Positions 11,370 to 22,799 of a stretch of 64,000 bases of DNA are shown in pieces. Source of the DNA: Asterias rubens (lineage: Eukaryota > Echinodermata > Asteroidea > Forcipulatida > Asteriidae); contig NC_047068.1 of assembly GCF_902459465.1 (NCBI RefSeq), positions 17,817,195 to 17,881,194 on the forward strand, read 5' to 3'. Within the stretch, counting starts at the first letter, position 1. The number at the start of each line of letters is the position of its first letter. Made by a program: the position numbers and the translations under genes. The notes below the pieces were generated by a model, which worked only from the letters and a program-made list of their open reading frames with translations, did no database searches and was not told where the DNA came from.

Positions 11370-12921
11370 ACTCCTAGAACTATGAGGTTCTGCTTATGCC
11401 AATAACACCAATGCATGCGCATCGTGTCTGAGAACCATGCAAATAGGCTACAAATAATAGGGTACATTTAAAAAAGGACTAAACATGCTAAAACACACTT
11501 TGAACATGTTTTTTTTTAGACCCAAATCTAAATTTAGCCTCTACCCAGAAGCTCGCTCAGGGTACACTTCGTGGTTCCCTGCCTCATTTTCATACCCTTT
11601 ACAGAAGTGAGCAGTGCTCACCCAAGCATGAATTATTTTTCAGACTTTTTGGGTGTATATGAAAGTTGAGTCCATTAGCTGTTTATACATAAAAACCTTT
11701 TCCCCCAGAATCATATATTAGTTTTTTGGATAGCCATTTCAACATGGTAGAGCCTAATTTTGGCAAGATAAAAAAAAAGAAAAAAAAAAGAAGAGATTTG
11801 CGCAAACAAAATTAAAAGTAGGGCCACTGATTTGCCGTTTCAGAAAAGTGCAAATTCCGTTTGGCAAAAACATGAATTCCGTTTCAGGCACAAAAAATTC
11901 TGTTTCATGTTTTGTTAATTAGATAAAAGGTTTTTTAATACCCAGGGACACACTTATAAAAATCAATTTGAGATAAGTTGCACTGTTGACTTCGTAAAAT
12001 GTTCATTTGAACTGACAAATTTCAAAAAAATACCCAAATTTTTTTATATTTATAATTGTGGATTATTTTGTATACTGCTGTTCGATGAAACAAAAACATG
12101 TAGTCAGGGTAAAAAGGTTGCACTGACTGCAGTATCAATGCACATGATGTGATAGACTTGATTCCAAGTCTAAAACTGCAGTTGATTCTCTGCATCAGCC
12201 ACATTGTAGGCTAATGACAGGAGTGTATCCACAAGAGGGCGCTGTTTCAGCATGATCAAATACTTGGGAACAAGTCTATGGACGTGACCGTTCTCCATCC
12301 ACAAACAAAATGTCAGCCATTTTGTTTTCGCTTTGGCGACAGAATGTTGACAGTTTACGGTTTTATTTTAGACCTTTCCGAGATGAAAAAACATTGTATG
12401 TGTTCTTATAGATCATAGGTAAGCTAGTTTTTCTATTATTGTTAGTAAAAGAGAGGGAGAAAATGCAATTTGGGTCAACAAAAAAAGTTAAAAACGTGCC
12501 GCGAATAATATGCCCTTCGCTTAACCATGTTAACAACGTGTGTACATCATGTGTACATCATGTGTGTAAACATGGAGGATGGTGTGAAGTAGAACAGAAT
12601 GATCCACGGTTACGATCGCGTACTTTGGTCTGATTTCTGATGCTTTTTTAGTTTAACAAAAAGAATCTTAATAAAGAATGCAATTTCAATAGTTTTGGCG
12701 TCAAGAAAAAAAGAAAAAAAAAATCAAATTTTCTGAAATCCCGTTTTCCGTTTCAAAGGGCGGATTCCGCGAATTCCGTCCGTTTTCCGCGATCGCGGAA
12801 AATCAGTGGCCCTATAAAAGAACCACAGAACCATTATTGGTGTTAGAGATGTCAACCTACAATGCATGACAATGAGGTTATGGGAGACAGCGGAGTGAAA
12901 CCTCACAGTTCTAGGAGTAGA
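11370..12921. mobile_element. TIR element related to 7727-8541, split by a nested insertion
   Basis: The left end CTACTCCTAGAACTATGAGG and right end CCTCACAGTTCTAGGAGTAG are inverted repeats and match the 7.7-kb element. Both also carry a cataacctca-type subterminal block. A further inverted pair, 11460-11545 against 12975-13060, lies partly outside. Confidence 0.6.
11819..12814. mobile_element. nested TIR element TAGGGCCACTGATTT...AAATCAGTGGCCCTA
   Basis: The ends are inverted repeats and TAAAAG flanks the element on both sides (11813-11818 and 12815-12820), giving a 6-bp target duplication. The subterminal parts are rich in ttccg(t) repeats on both sides. The interior holds no long ATG-started frame. 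Confidence 0.68.
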
Positions 12922-13060
12922 AGAGGCTCCTCCTTATACAAATATACAATAAAAATACACGTTGGGCATTTTGGGTTGAGGCTAAATTTGGATTTGGGTC
13001 TAAAATAAAAACATGTTAAGTGTGTTTTAGCCCTTTTTTAAATGAAACCTATTATTTTTG

Positions 13061-13660
13061 GGCAACGGTTTCCTTGAAAACTAAGTAAGGTGCACAATCA
13101 AAACTCGTATTTGGCAAACAAAATTTTTAATTAATTGTTAACTCACTGAAAAATTGTGCTTTTGCTTTGGTTTGGTGACCAAAATTATAAGCCTAATTTT
13201 GTTTCAAGAATAAGCAAAATTTCATTGCGACAATGAAATTGTTCAACTTTACATAGTAATGTGCATCAACAGCACACAACAAACTCAGAAAATACAATTA
13301 GCATTTAAATGTGCCCTCTTTTGGCAAAAGTATTGCCATACAGAGACATTAATTTCTTGATTTTGCAGCGAAAGGCTGGCGTAAGGATATACCAAGTTAA
13401 GCTTGTTTATATAGCGAATCATTTTACTTTCTAAATTAAATAATAGTTGAGTTGAAATCAAAAGGCCTCTTTCTATTCAGTGGTCCGTTTGCCAGATGCC
13501 AGTTTTAAAACACCAGTGGACTAGCCCCAGTTAAATGACCCTGCACAAAATATATTAACTATTTTTTGTATTTATGCATAATGGGCCTTTGGTTGGTAAG
13601 CAGTTTGCAACGCTAATTCTATATTCTCACCACTAATTATATCTGCCAACTAAACCCAGG
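13061..13660. other. no gene seen
   Basis: This is AT-rich spacer between mobile elements with no exon-like structure. Confidence 0.4.
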
Positions 13661-13669
13661 CTGTGTGTA

Positions 13670-13790
13670 GGGCTATGTCTGAGTTGGTGGCTAGGGCTAT
13701 TGCTGGCTCTTCACATCATCTTGGAAAGAATGTCCGTATCTATTGTGTTGTAGCAGTAGCTGTAGATGTCGTAATGTGGACATGGCCTCA
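13670..13790. mobile_element. MITE, TAGGCC family
   Basis: It begins aGGGCTATGTCTGAGTTGG and ends GTGGACATGGCCTC. The layout and the pair ctagggctat / tgtagcagtagctg are the same as in the copy at 14143-14270. Confidence 0.55.
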
Positions 13791-13963
13791 TTTAAAACCC
13801 ATCCCCTTGTGATTTTTTTTCAATTTTTGGTCCAAATTCGCTAAAACTTATCTCTTGTGACTTGTATTTCAATTTAAGGCTGGACTTACATGTATCCAGG
13901 CTTGTATTTTTTTCAATTTTAGATGCAAACTTATTTTGTCCTTTCAAATGTTTTTCTTTGTAG

Positions 13964-14029
13964 TGTTTGTCCGCCATCGTAATGAAGATGTACAGAGATC
14001 AACAGTAACAAACTCATAATGTTCAAAAG
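13964..14029 (+). other. exon-like repeat unit 1 (phase-1, short tail)
   Basis: The acceptor is ctttgtag and the donor AAAAG/GTAAGC. In phase 1 it encodes a short tail with HRNEDVQRSTVTNS followed by a stop. Two further copies lie at 14851 and 15412. The product is unknown; it may be a decayed exon array. Confidence 0.32.
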
Positions 14030-14142
14030 GTAAGCTTGACTATATCTGCAACGTATAATTAATGGCCTGACCTTCGACCCGAGCAGAGTTTTTCTAGTCT
14101 GTTACGGTCAGAACTTCAAGCCATTAAATTGTTTTTGGTTTA

Positions 14143-14270
14143 TAGGCTATGTCTGAGTTGGTGTTTATGGCTAGGGCTATGGCTGGCTCTCAGCATCATC
14201 TTATAAAGGATGTTGGTATCTTTGGTGTTGTAGCCGTAGCTTTAGATGTTGTTGAGTGGACATGGCCTTA
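14143..14270. mobile_element. MITE, TAGGCC family
   Basis: It starts TAGGCTATGTCTGAGTTGG and ends TGAGTGGACATGGCCTTA, so the first 9-12 bases are inverted at the other end. Confidence 0.58.
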
Positions 14271-14850
14271 TTTTTTAAACCCATCCCAATGATTTATGGC
14301 TTTTATGTGACTCCTTGCATTACGCGAAAACGCTACAGGGACGCTGAGGTCACGCACACATTTTTATGCACAATAACCTGCTATTGTCAGATCATTTGCC
14401 TCCTTTGACCCCAGTGAGGGCGCTTGTTTCAGGGTTTGACGACACATGCAAGGGGTACATGTAACTGATGCTACTTGGTTTTAACATAGCAGCCCCTCCC
14501 CCCCCCCCAACAAATAATCCATGACCCCCCTTGCTATCTGGAAATTGAAATTTATGGTCCCTCCCCCCCCTACACTTAATCCATGACCCCCCTTGCTATC
14601 TGGAAATTGAAATTCAGATAATTTATCTGAACATTTGAGACCCCCCCCCCCCATTGAACCTTTTTTTTCCACTTGTGTTTGTTCTGACTTCCTGAGATAA
14701 TCTTGGGAGTTGAAAACAGTAAATGGCATACCAAGTGTTTGTGATGAAAACAAAAATGCAAACCGATATTTCAGCAACTAATGTTTCCCTATAGTTTTGC
14801 CACTGATTCCGTTGTTAAATATGTTTTCCTTTAAATGTTTTTCGTTGTAG

Positions 14851-14942
14851 TGTTTGGTCAGCCATCGTCATGAAGATGTCAAGAGATCACCAGTAACAAG
14901 CTCATACTAATCTGAATATGATGTAGGCCTATAACTAAAAAG
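14851..14942 (+). other. exon-like repeat unit 2 (frameshifted at its start)
   Basis: The acceptor is cgttgtag and the donor AAAAG/GTAAAC. One extra G against units 1 and 3 shifts the frame near the acceptor. Downstream codons still read HRHEDVKRSPVTSSY then stop. Confidence 0.3.
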
Positions 14943-15049
14943 GTAAACACATAATTCTTTAACAACTGGTTTTTTTTTGCATTTGAAGTATGTGTTGGCA
15001 AATGGAGCTTCACATCAAATAGAACAAGCGCCCATTTTGAGCCTCAAAT

Positions 15050-15370
15050 AAGTAATGGCCCAAGTATGATTAAACTGCTGGACTTGCCCCTTGTGATTTT
15101 TTTCTAATTTTAGGTCCTTATTGCATAAAACCAGTGCTGGACTTACCCCTTGTTATTTTTTTCAAGTTAAGGCCCAAATTCAATAAAACTGCTGGACTTA
15201 CCCCTTGTGATTTGTTTTTAAATTATAGGCCCAAATTTGATAAAACTGCTGGACTAACCCCTTGGGATTTTTCAATTTAGGCCCAAATTTGATCAATCTG
15301 CTGGACTTACCCCTTGAGATTTTTTAAATTTAGGCCCAACTTTTAGAAAACTGCCGAACTTGAAATTTTT
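15050..15370. repeat. minisatellite of about 58 bp (aaactgctggacttacccctt...)
   Basis: Five to six units of the type CTGCTGGACTTACCCCTTG + t-rich run + tttaggcccaaatt. More units lie at 13795-13935 and 15655-15805, and in inverse orientation at 26815-26875 and 27545-27675. Confidence 0.75.
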
Positions 15371-15411
15371 TCCAATTTTAGGTGCAAACTTATTTTGTCT
15401 TTTTTTCCTAG

Positions 15412-15505
15412 TGGTGTTTGTCAGCCATCATCATGAAGATGTCAAGAGATCACCAGTAACAAGCTCATACTAATCTGAATATGATGTAGGCCTATAACTA
15501 AACAG
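15412..15505 (+). other. exon-like repeat unit 3
   Basis: The acceptor is ttcctag and the donor AACAG/GTAAAC. The phase-1 reading gives VVFVSHHHEDVKRSPVTSSY, then a stop. It keeps the frame of unit 1. Confidence 0.33.
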
Positions 15506-15929
15506 GTAAACACATAAATTCTTATTAATTGTTTTTGTTGGCCTTTGAAGTATGTGTTGGCATATAGAGCTTCACATCAAATAAAACTAACGCCAAATTT
15601 AAAATCATCTAGCTAAAGTCTAATCACCTTGTAATGCCATGCATTTTAAGCCTCAAATAATTAATGGCCCAAGTATGATTAAACTGCTGGACTTACCCCT
15701 TGTTTTGTTTTTTTCAATTTTAGGCCCAATTCGACAAAATAAAACTGCTGGACAAACCCCTTGCGATTTTATCAATTTTAGGCCCAAATTCGATAAAACT
15801 GCTAAGTCAAAGCTGTGGTAGTTTGAAGGTCACACTGAGTGTTGTACCAGAACAAAATGTGTCATAAAAGCCAGGTCTGAGGCTGCATGGTGCTGGTAGT
15901 CTTAATAAGCAGTACTTCTGATTAAATTT

Positions 15930-16290
15930 GGGGTGTGGGGGGGGGTGTCTGTATCATCTCCTCCCCTCCCCCCCCCCCCCCAATTCAAACCTTTTTAGGT
16001 CAGTATTCCACTAAAATTATCTAATTATAAAATTTGAGAATATAATTGACCAATAAAACCTTGACTTGACAAAAGGAAAGACAGCAAAACGTTCTTACAT
16101 TTGGATTTGTTGTTGTCTTGTGAAATAATATTAGTACAAGGCACCGACCATGAATCGCAGAACCTCGGCCGTTAGCCACAGCAGATAAATAATCTGCCAG
16201 GGTATAGTGTAGAAACCCGAGAATGCTTTAATTTCCATTTAGCAAAATAGCCAAACATAATAATAAACTACAGTGCAGCCTGTCGTGTGG
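15930..16290. other. no gene seen; G and C homopolymer runs
   Basis: It holds a G run (15936-15945) and a C run (15969-15981). Similar C runs lie at 14499-14509 and 14641-14652. Nothing codes. Confidence 0.4.
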
Positions 16291-16291
16291 G

Positions 16292-16705
16292 TCATTTTTG
16301 TATAACAAACGGACAACAAAAGTTCTGGAACTGGGGATGAGGCAAAAGGGGGATAAGGGGTGCATTATTTCTGCTACTTTCTGTCCCTCTTTTAATGGGT
16401 GACAAGTGTATCACCACAGGGGCATGCCTGTGCAAGATACACAAAGAAATATCCAGGTGGTTATTTTCGTCACCATAAGCTTCTCTCCATCCCACGGGTA
16501 AATAGGTACCTGTGAGGACTGTATACTCTCCAGGGAGTTGAGATGGTTTATGGAATGATTTAAGGCCCAGTGACCAGGGGTAATAATGTTGAAGCGCCAT
16601 GAGCGTCACTTCGTGACGAACCTGGGCGCTATAAGAAGCCACCATTATTGTTATTATTAAATAAAGAGGTGGTCTAAATTGCCCATGTAAGAGTTTTGAT
16701 GACAA
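16292..16705 (-). other. 137-codon open frame, probably in a repeat
   Basis: The minus-strand frame from ATG (16705) has no domain I recognise. The underlying DNA ends in a (tta)n-like run and a ctggGCGCTATAAGAAG block that looks like the tail of a dispersed repeat. Chance coding is likely. Confidence 0.2.
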
Positions 16706-16753
16706 AATACTGGCTTACAATTACATAATTCTATCTGTTAACTTGACCTTTCA

Positions 16754-16899
16754 GGGCCAGTAGTTCCTGAAACCAAGTATGGATGGAGTCTCTGCTACCG
16801 ACCACCTTTAAGGCTGCAGGGTATAAAGGAGATCAACTGCCTTGGAAAACATCAGTATCTTCAAGACATCTTAGCAGCTCATCTGTGGACCATGAATTA
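16754..16899 (+). other. candidate terminal exon, unknown product
   Basis: After a good acceptor (cttgacctttcag at 16753), phase 1 is open to TAA, with a compositionally ordinary peptide containing KYGWSLCYRPP and INCLGKHQYLQDILAAHLW. A GTAAGA donor follows at 16906. No family is recognised and no matching upstream exon was found. Confidence 0.3.
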
Positions 16900-16929
16900 A
16901 CAAAAGTAAGATATTCTTTTTAGATGAGT

Positions 16930-17107
16930 AAAGCCCGGTTGATACTTCCTGCGAATGCAAATGCAGAGCGAATGTTGACGTCACAAATCCGCAACTAATA
17001 ATTCGCAGCAGTTCAAATCTGCTCACTTTTGAATTTCGTTGCGAAAAGAGGGTTCTGACGTCAAATTCACATCGCAATCGCATTTGCAAGAAGTATGAAC
17101 CGGGCTT
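16930..17107. mobile_element. MITE, AAGCCCGGTT-CATACTTCC family, copy 1
   Basis: The ends are AAAGCCCGGTTGATACTTCC and its near reverse complement (aagtatgaaCCGGGCTT). GACGTCA occurs near each end of the element. Other copies lie at 33209-33395 and 46284-46463. Confidence 0.72.
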
Positions 17108-17207
17108 ACATGTGTAGATTTTTGATGCTTTACATGTAGTGGGTTGTTTTGGCAGCTCACTATACAGTTGGCATCTTGTAAATAAGTACACCATTGCAAG
17201 CAAGCAA

Positions 17208-17577
17208 GCATATACGCGTTTTTGTTGTTGCGCTAACTTGGTGGTGCGTGCGGACCAAAGACTAAAGGGACCTGGACACGTGCACGTGGCATGTGGGGTC
17301 CTACTTCCGGCTCGGGCCACTGGGTGGTTGATCTTAAAGGTGCATTCGGGCTCCTCATCTGCTAGGATGGTGCCGGTGTTATCACAAATGGTTGACCAAC
17401 GGAAGTAGTCCCTAAGTTCTTTCCAACTAGGGACCGCGTTAGTACAGTAGGGGACTGTCCCTCCTTCTGGGACGGCGGACCTGACCCATCCGACAGGATG
17501 GTGCAAAGGCCCTGAAGATCTGGAAACCGTGTGGGGCAGGTATCCTGGGACCTTCACGTGGTAGCCCTGTTTTAGAC
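17208..17577 (-). other. candidate exon of an unknown protein
   Basis: Reading the minus strand, the acceptor tctaaaacag precedes GGCTACCACGTG at about 17571. The frame stays open for more than 200 codons, the longest in the window, until it runs into the MITE at 17107-16930. The first 120 residues look like a folded domain: VGWVRSAVPEGG, DYFRWSTICDNTGT and four cysteines (CDN, ECT, ATCTC). The GC content is higher than around it. No domain family is recognised; the real exon probably ends before 17208. Confidence 0.32.
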
Positions 17578-17937
17578 GAACCTTACCAGGATAAATAGGC
17601 CAAATTTGAAACTGAAATATATTGCTTGCATGGGTGTACTTAACTACAAGATTGCGCTAAAATCATACTCTGTTCAATTAGATTATTAAAACAAGACTAA
17701 TGCAAGAATAAATCCTTTGTTTTACATGTGAACCAACTGCGAGGTGGCATAACAACTGCATCTCCTCAGGACCGATTGTCATCCATGAAACAGCACCAGT
17801 CAACAGTGTCAGTTCGTAAGCGAGGCCTTAATGCATAAACCCAGGGAGATTCAAGCTCAACAGAATGGAGGGCTGACACCTGTTGCAGCCTCAGGACTAT
17901 CAACATTTTGCATATTTATCAAATATTTCTCAAAAAT

Positions 17938-18083
17938 CAACCAGGCTCCGTTGCCCCTTGCCATTGCCTTGGTGCCCTTGAAATGCTCCAGTAGAAATTT
18001 AAAATTTCCTCATAGGGTGCCCTTTGCCAAAGAGAAAATGCCTTAGTGCCCTTGCCCTTCAAAAGCGGGGGCATACAGGTCTG
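17938..18083. mobile_element. CAGGCCTG-family element, copy (degenerate ends)
   Basis: It shares the body ccttggtgcccttgaaatgc / agggtgccctttgcc with the copies at 38988, 41200, 54070 and others. Confidence 0.6.
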
Positions 18084-18189
18084 AAGGGTATATAAAAAAA
18101 CGCCTTGTAAATTTATCAAACTTATCTGCCTGAAAATGCATTGAGTATTTAACAAAAAGTATTGCATAACAATTTTTTGCCCAAACACT

Positions 18190-19565
18190 CATAAAGGCTT
18201 TAGCCTTGCACATTTATCCAATTTGCTCAAATGTTGCCCTAAATGCAACAAGGCAATTTATCTATTTTTGCTCAATATTTTCCTATAAATGCAACAATCC
18301 AATTTTGCAAAAGTTTTGTCCAAAAATGCCTTGCGTATTTATCCAAATTTGCTCAAATTTGACCCAAAAGTAAAACAAGGCTATAGCCTCTGGTATTAAT
18401 CACATTTTGCTTAAAAAAAGTCCCAAAAGTGCAACAGCCTTGCGTAATTCATCAAGTTTTGCTCAAAAATTCACTTGCTCAAAGTTTGCTCAAATTTTGC
18501 CCATAAGTGCAACAGGACTACAGCCTTGTGTATTTGCCCAGAAGTTCCACAAGACTATATAGCTTGCGTATTTAAAAAAATTTGCTCAAATTTGGCCCAA
18601 GACTACCTATGCAAGACCATAGCCTTGCGTATTTCATCCATTTTTGCAAATATTTTGCCCCAAAATTCCACAAGACATACAGCCTTGCGTATTTATCACT
18701 TGCCCAAATTTTGCTCAAAGTTTGCCCAACAAGAATTCTACAAGACTATAGCCTTGCGTATATTATCAAATTTTGCTAAAATTTTGCCCAACCAAAATTC
18801 CACAAGACTATAGCCTTGCGTATTTATCACTTGCTCAAATTTTGCCCAAAAATTCCACAAGACTATAGCCTTGCGTTTTTATCCAATTTTTCTCAAAGTT
18901 TGCCCAACCAAAATTCCACAAGACTATAGCCTTGCGTATTTATTACTTGCTCAAATTTTTCTCAAAGTTTGCCCAACCAAAATTCCACAAGACTATAGCC
19001 TTGCGTATATTATCAAATTTTGCTAAAATTTGGCCCCAAAATTCCACGAGACATAGCCTTGCATATTTATCACTTGCTCAAATTTAGCTCAAATTCCACA
19101 AGACTATAGCCTTGCGTTTTTATCCAATTTTTCTCAAAGTTTGCCCAACCAAAATTCCACAAGACTATAGCCTTGCGTATTTATTACTTGCTCAAATTTT
19201 TCTCAAAGTTTGCCCAACCAAAATTCCACAAGACTATAGCCTTGCGTATATTATCAAATTTTGCTAAAATTTGGCCCCAAAATTCCACGAGACATAGCCT
19301 TGCGTATTTATCACTTGCTCAAATTTTGCTGAAATTCCACAAGACTATAGCCTTGCGTATTTATCCAATTTTGCTCAAAGTTTGCCCAACCAAAGATTTC
19401 CACAAGACTATAACCTTGCGTATTTATCACTTGCTCAAAGTTTGCATAAAGCGCAATAAGGCTATAAATAAGCCTTGCGTATTTTTCAGCTGCTCAAAGT
19501 TTTCTTAATTTTTGCCAAAAAATTCCACAAGACTATAGCCTTGCGTACTTATCCAATTTCGCCTA
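18190..19565. repeat. satellite, unit about 55-75 bp, with 241-bp higher-order repeat
   Basis: The core is CCACAAGACTATAGCCTTGCG plus ttgctcaaattttgcc, repeated about 20 times. A longer block starting at 18871 recurs at 19112 almost unchanged. Open frames through it (for example 18475-18813) follow from the repeat and are not genes. Confidence 0.9.
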
Positions 19566-19709
19566 AACTGTTGCCATGTGTCTCTATCAAATTGTGAGTG
19601 TTATTCTATATGTACAAGAATAAAGGCTGATGCTTTTTACGGGCAAGTCAACTATTAGTTGATTCGTCTGAACTCAGAACTGTTGTCTCATTATTTGTCT
19701 CATTATCTA

Positions 19710-19842
19710 CTTGGCCGCCATGTTTACCCACAATGCAATAAATTGGGTGTGTATCAATTTAATGGGAGTTTCCTTGCGCAAAATGACCTGCTAAAAGCGA
19801 CTGATATACACACCCAATTGTACTGTGGGCAAAAATGACGGC
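19710..19842. mobile_element. MITE with about 40-bp inverted ends
   Basis: GGCCGCCATGTTTACCCACA...CCCAATT type sequence (19712-19755) is mirrored by aattGTACTGTGGGCAAAAATGACGGCC (19815-19843), both containing gggtgtgtatca or its complement. Confidence 0.6.
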
Positions 19843-19974
19843 CTGAGGGTCCAACCGGGATAAGGTGGGCCCTCAATATTTAAGTTGGGTGGAGGGGGGT
19901 AGGGTTAAGGCAAATAAAACACAAGTTACAAGGAGAGTCATGTCCAATTTTTTATTGAAAAATTTTGCCAAAAA

Positions 19975-20515
19975 AAAAGCAGAGTTGTGCAAACACCGAT
20001 GCCTGTCGGTGGACCCCCTCGGCCACCTGGAACTTGTGATGATCTAAAGGCCCAAGTGCAATGGTCGATATGTTCTCTGTTCAGTGAAGTTCAATTAGAT
20101 GTACTCGTAGTGTCTACTTCAATGTTGTAATGTCTCACAAAATATAAACGAGCTAGACGCAATTCTGCGCTTTGTTTTTTAGACGCAAGTGTTTAGCAGA
20201 AGGTAGTTGTTGCTTGCTTAAATGAACTGGTGCCCTCAAGGGCCAAAGATTTCACCGATTGTTGTCTCGCAACCAAGCCACACTGGTGGTGTCAAGAGTT
20301 GTCGACGCTTGTTCCAACGGGATCCTTACTCAACAGATGATGACGACTTCTATCCAGATGATGATGTGCTGGTTGGAGAAACAAATTCTGCAATGGCCAC
20401 TAATTTCCCCCTTGCTTTCCATGGGGCTGCAATTTGGACGTTCAGATGTAGTCAACTGACAAAATGGCTACAAGTGAACTTGTTTTTGGCCAACTTTGAT
20501 AAAAAACAAAGTTGA
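19975..20515 (+). pseudogene. plus-strand copy of an unknown two-exon module
   Basis: 19978-20045 reads AELCKHRCLSVDPLGHLELV then stops. 20222-20515 contains SCRRLFQRDPYSTDDDDFYP and GETNSA. Both parts have clear homologues, in the same order, on the minus strand at 24196-23572. Here the first part stops early and its donor (GAAG/GTATGT in the other copy) reads gtcgatatgt, so this copy looks broken. The function is unknown. Confidence 0.4.
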
Positions 20516-20519
20516 CGAT

Positions 20520-21110
20520 GTGTAAAACACATTGCATGTACTAAAGGCTTTGAGAAAAAAAGCTTGACGTATTGCACAAACGTTGCAAATTTTTGAACAG
20601 TTTTAGTAAGCTGAATAGTGACGCTTTCTCACTATGTTTGCCAATACATGATAACAAAGATGACATTGGATTGATGTTACAACTACCATTCTTAAAGAGA
20701 CCGACTTTGACCATAACGACAAAACATTTCAACACAGCTAAGATTAATCAAGAACTGAAGTATTTGATTTACTTTCTAGACTACTTCACAACACAGCAAT
20801 GCTTTGTAGCTCACTAAAATTCAACTAAACATTTTGACCTTTTGAGTTATTGTAACATAAGATTTTGGGCATTTGTGTTCAGAAAAAGTAATTAATAAGA
20901 GACGTAAACACTTAAAAAAGAGCACTGTAACTATTGATAAAAAAAGAGGAATAAATATCGCAAAGAGATGCTTGTCTACAAAAGAATGAGAAGAAGGTAA
21001 AAAAGCAACTGTGTCCTGAACTGGCGTTTAAAAGAAATACTTTAACTTGGTTTGCGTCAGCCTTTTTTGCCTTGCAGAAAGAGAAAAACCTACACATTTT
21101 GTGACATTTA
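20520..21110. other. no gene seen
   Basis: Short chance frames only. Partial units of the 175-bp repeat appear from about 21040. Confidence 0.35.
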
Positions 21111-21114
21111 ATTC

Positions 21115-21850
21115 TCCCTCAAATTATTATCTAATAAAATGAGGAATAAAGATCTTTGTTATTTAGGGCACAACTGTTTCCTAAATTGAAAACTTGGTAG
21201 GAATACTTTCGCTTGGTTTGCGTCAGCCAATTTTGGCCTAGCAAGAAAAGAATAAAAACAAACAAAAAACAATTTGTGCACATGTTCTTCCCTCTCAAAT
21301 TATTATCTAATAAAATGAGGGACTGCAATACTTTGCAATTTAAGGCACAACTGTTTCCTAAATTGCAGTCTTATTGGGTATATTTTGACTTTGGTAACAA
21401 TCAAACATTGTTGGCCTTGTAGTATGAAAAAGTAAATTGCGCTTAGTTTTTCACTGAAATAATATTGACCGTACAGTACGACAAAAACTGTGTATAACTT
21501 ATTTCCCCTCAAATCATTACCTAACAAAATGAGGGATTAAAGATCTTTGCAATTTAGGTCACACCTGTTTTCTAAATTGAAGTTTCTTAAAAGGAATACT
21601 TTTGCTCGGTTCGTTCTTCAACATTGCTGGTCTTGTACTAAGGGAAAAAAACTACAAGCATGCTGTTTTGCATTTGTTTCCCACCTCAATAAAATGAGGG
21701 ACTGAATTTCTTTGCAATTTAGGGCACAACTGTTTCCTAAATTGAAGGTTTTAAAAGAATACATTCACTTGGTTGCACCGAAATAGCCTCAAAGAACAAC
21801 AAAACTTTACTTCTCCCTCGAACTATTATCAAACAATATAAAGGACCGAA
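21115..21850. repeat. tandem repeat, period about 175-215 bp, four to five units
   Basis: Each unit holds ctcaaattattatctaataaaatgag, then ttgcaatttagggcacaactgtttcctaaattg. Starts are near 21118, 21293, 21508, 21684 and a weak one at 21815. Confidence 0.78.
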
Positions 21851-22424
21851 TGGTTTCACTCTTTGTCAAAGATTGCTTCAAAATTGTGCTCATTGTGACA
21901 GAAACTTATTTTGACTCGCAAGTTCAAACCCCTGTTTTGGGTAACACATAAGTTCAATAACATTTTTTCTGTAAATAGCATCACTGGTGAAAAGAAAAGC
22001 CCTTTTGGTTGACGTATATGTGCTGTAAATTTTCCTACAAAACTTGAGATGAATTTATCACTTTGAAACCTTGAAATGACCTATGACCTTTCACGCAATG
22101 ATTTAAAATTTGACCTTTGACACAAAATGGAGATGGAGTTGAACAAGTAAACATCCTTAACTAGAACGAACTGCACGCTGAAAAATTTCACTATACATGC
22201 TTGCTCAAACTTGAACTCGAAGAACATGCAGTTTAGTTTTACCTAGTCTGATTTTAAAAGCCATATCCTCAGATAGGATTTTAAATGTCTTAGGCATCTA
22301 GTTCTTTTTAATCTGATTTCAAATCCAAATGTAAAATTTTAGTGTGTTATTCCAAGTTAAAACACTTATAGTAAACTTTCTGTACGAGAATGTTCAATTC
22401 TACCTTGCTTATGTGATTTTGAAA

Positions 22425-22795
22425 GGGAAGGTACACGTTTAGTAATTACTCAAAACAAATATTAACTTCAAAACTGACTTGGTAACGAGCATTGGAGAGC
22501 TGTTGATAGCATACAACATTGTGGGAAACGACTCCCTCTGAAGTATTGTAGTTTTTGTAAAAAAAGGTTATTTCTCACTAAAATAATAAAAGACATCAAG
22601 CTAGAAGTCTTTTATTCCTATCTGGAAGCACACAAATTCGTCCAACAAAAATGTTTTTTTTTTCTCGCAACTTCGTTGACCGATTGAGCCAAAATTCGCA
22701 AAGGCTTGTTATTTTATGCTTACGATGGGATACACCAAGTGAGAACACTGGTCTTTGACAATTACCAAACGTGTGCAGTGCCTTTAAACTTAATA
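22425..22795. mobile_element. degenerate copy of the GACACTATTGGTAA-family element
   Basis: It runs from ggtacacgtttagtaattactc to tttgacaattaccaaacgtgtgcagtgccttta, with the family's body (ctccctctgaagt, ctcgcaacttcgttgacc, aagtgagaacactggtctttg). The intact copy is at 62777-63157. Confidence 0.65.
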
Positions 22796-22799
22796 TACT

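Noticed and set aside
12439-12633. Cysteine-rich frame resembling a TNFR module (CTSC, HVCKHGGWC)
   Set aside because: It lacks an ATG, lies inside a nested transposon, and its cysteines come from a tgtgtacatca repeat.
18475-18813. 112-codon frame with repeated ALRI motif
   Set aside because: It follows the satellite period and shows no other coding signal.
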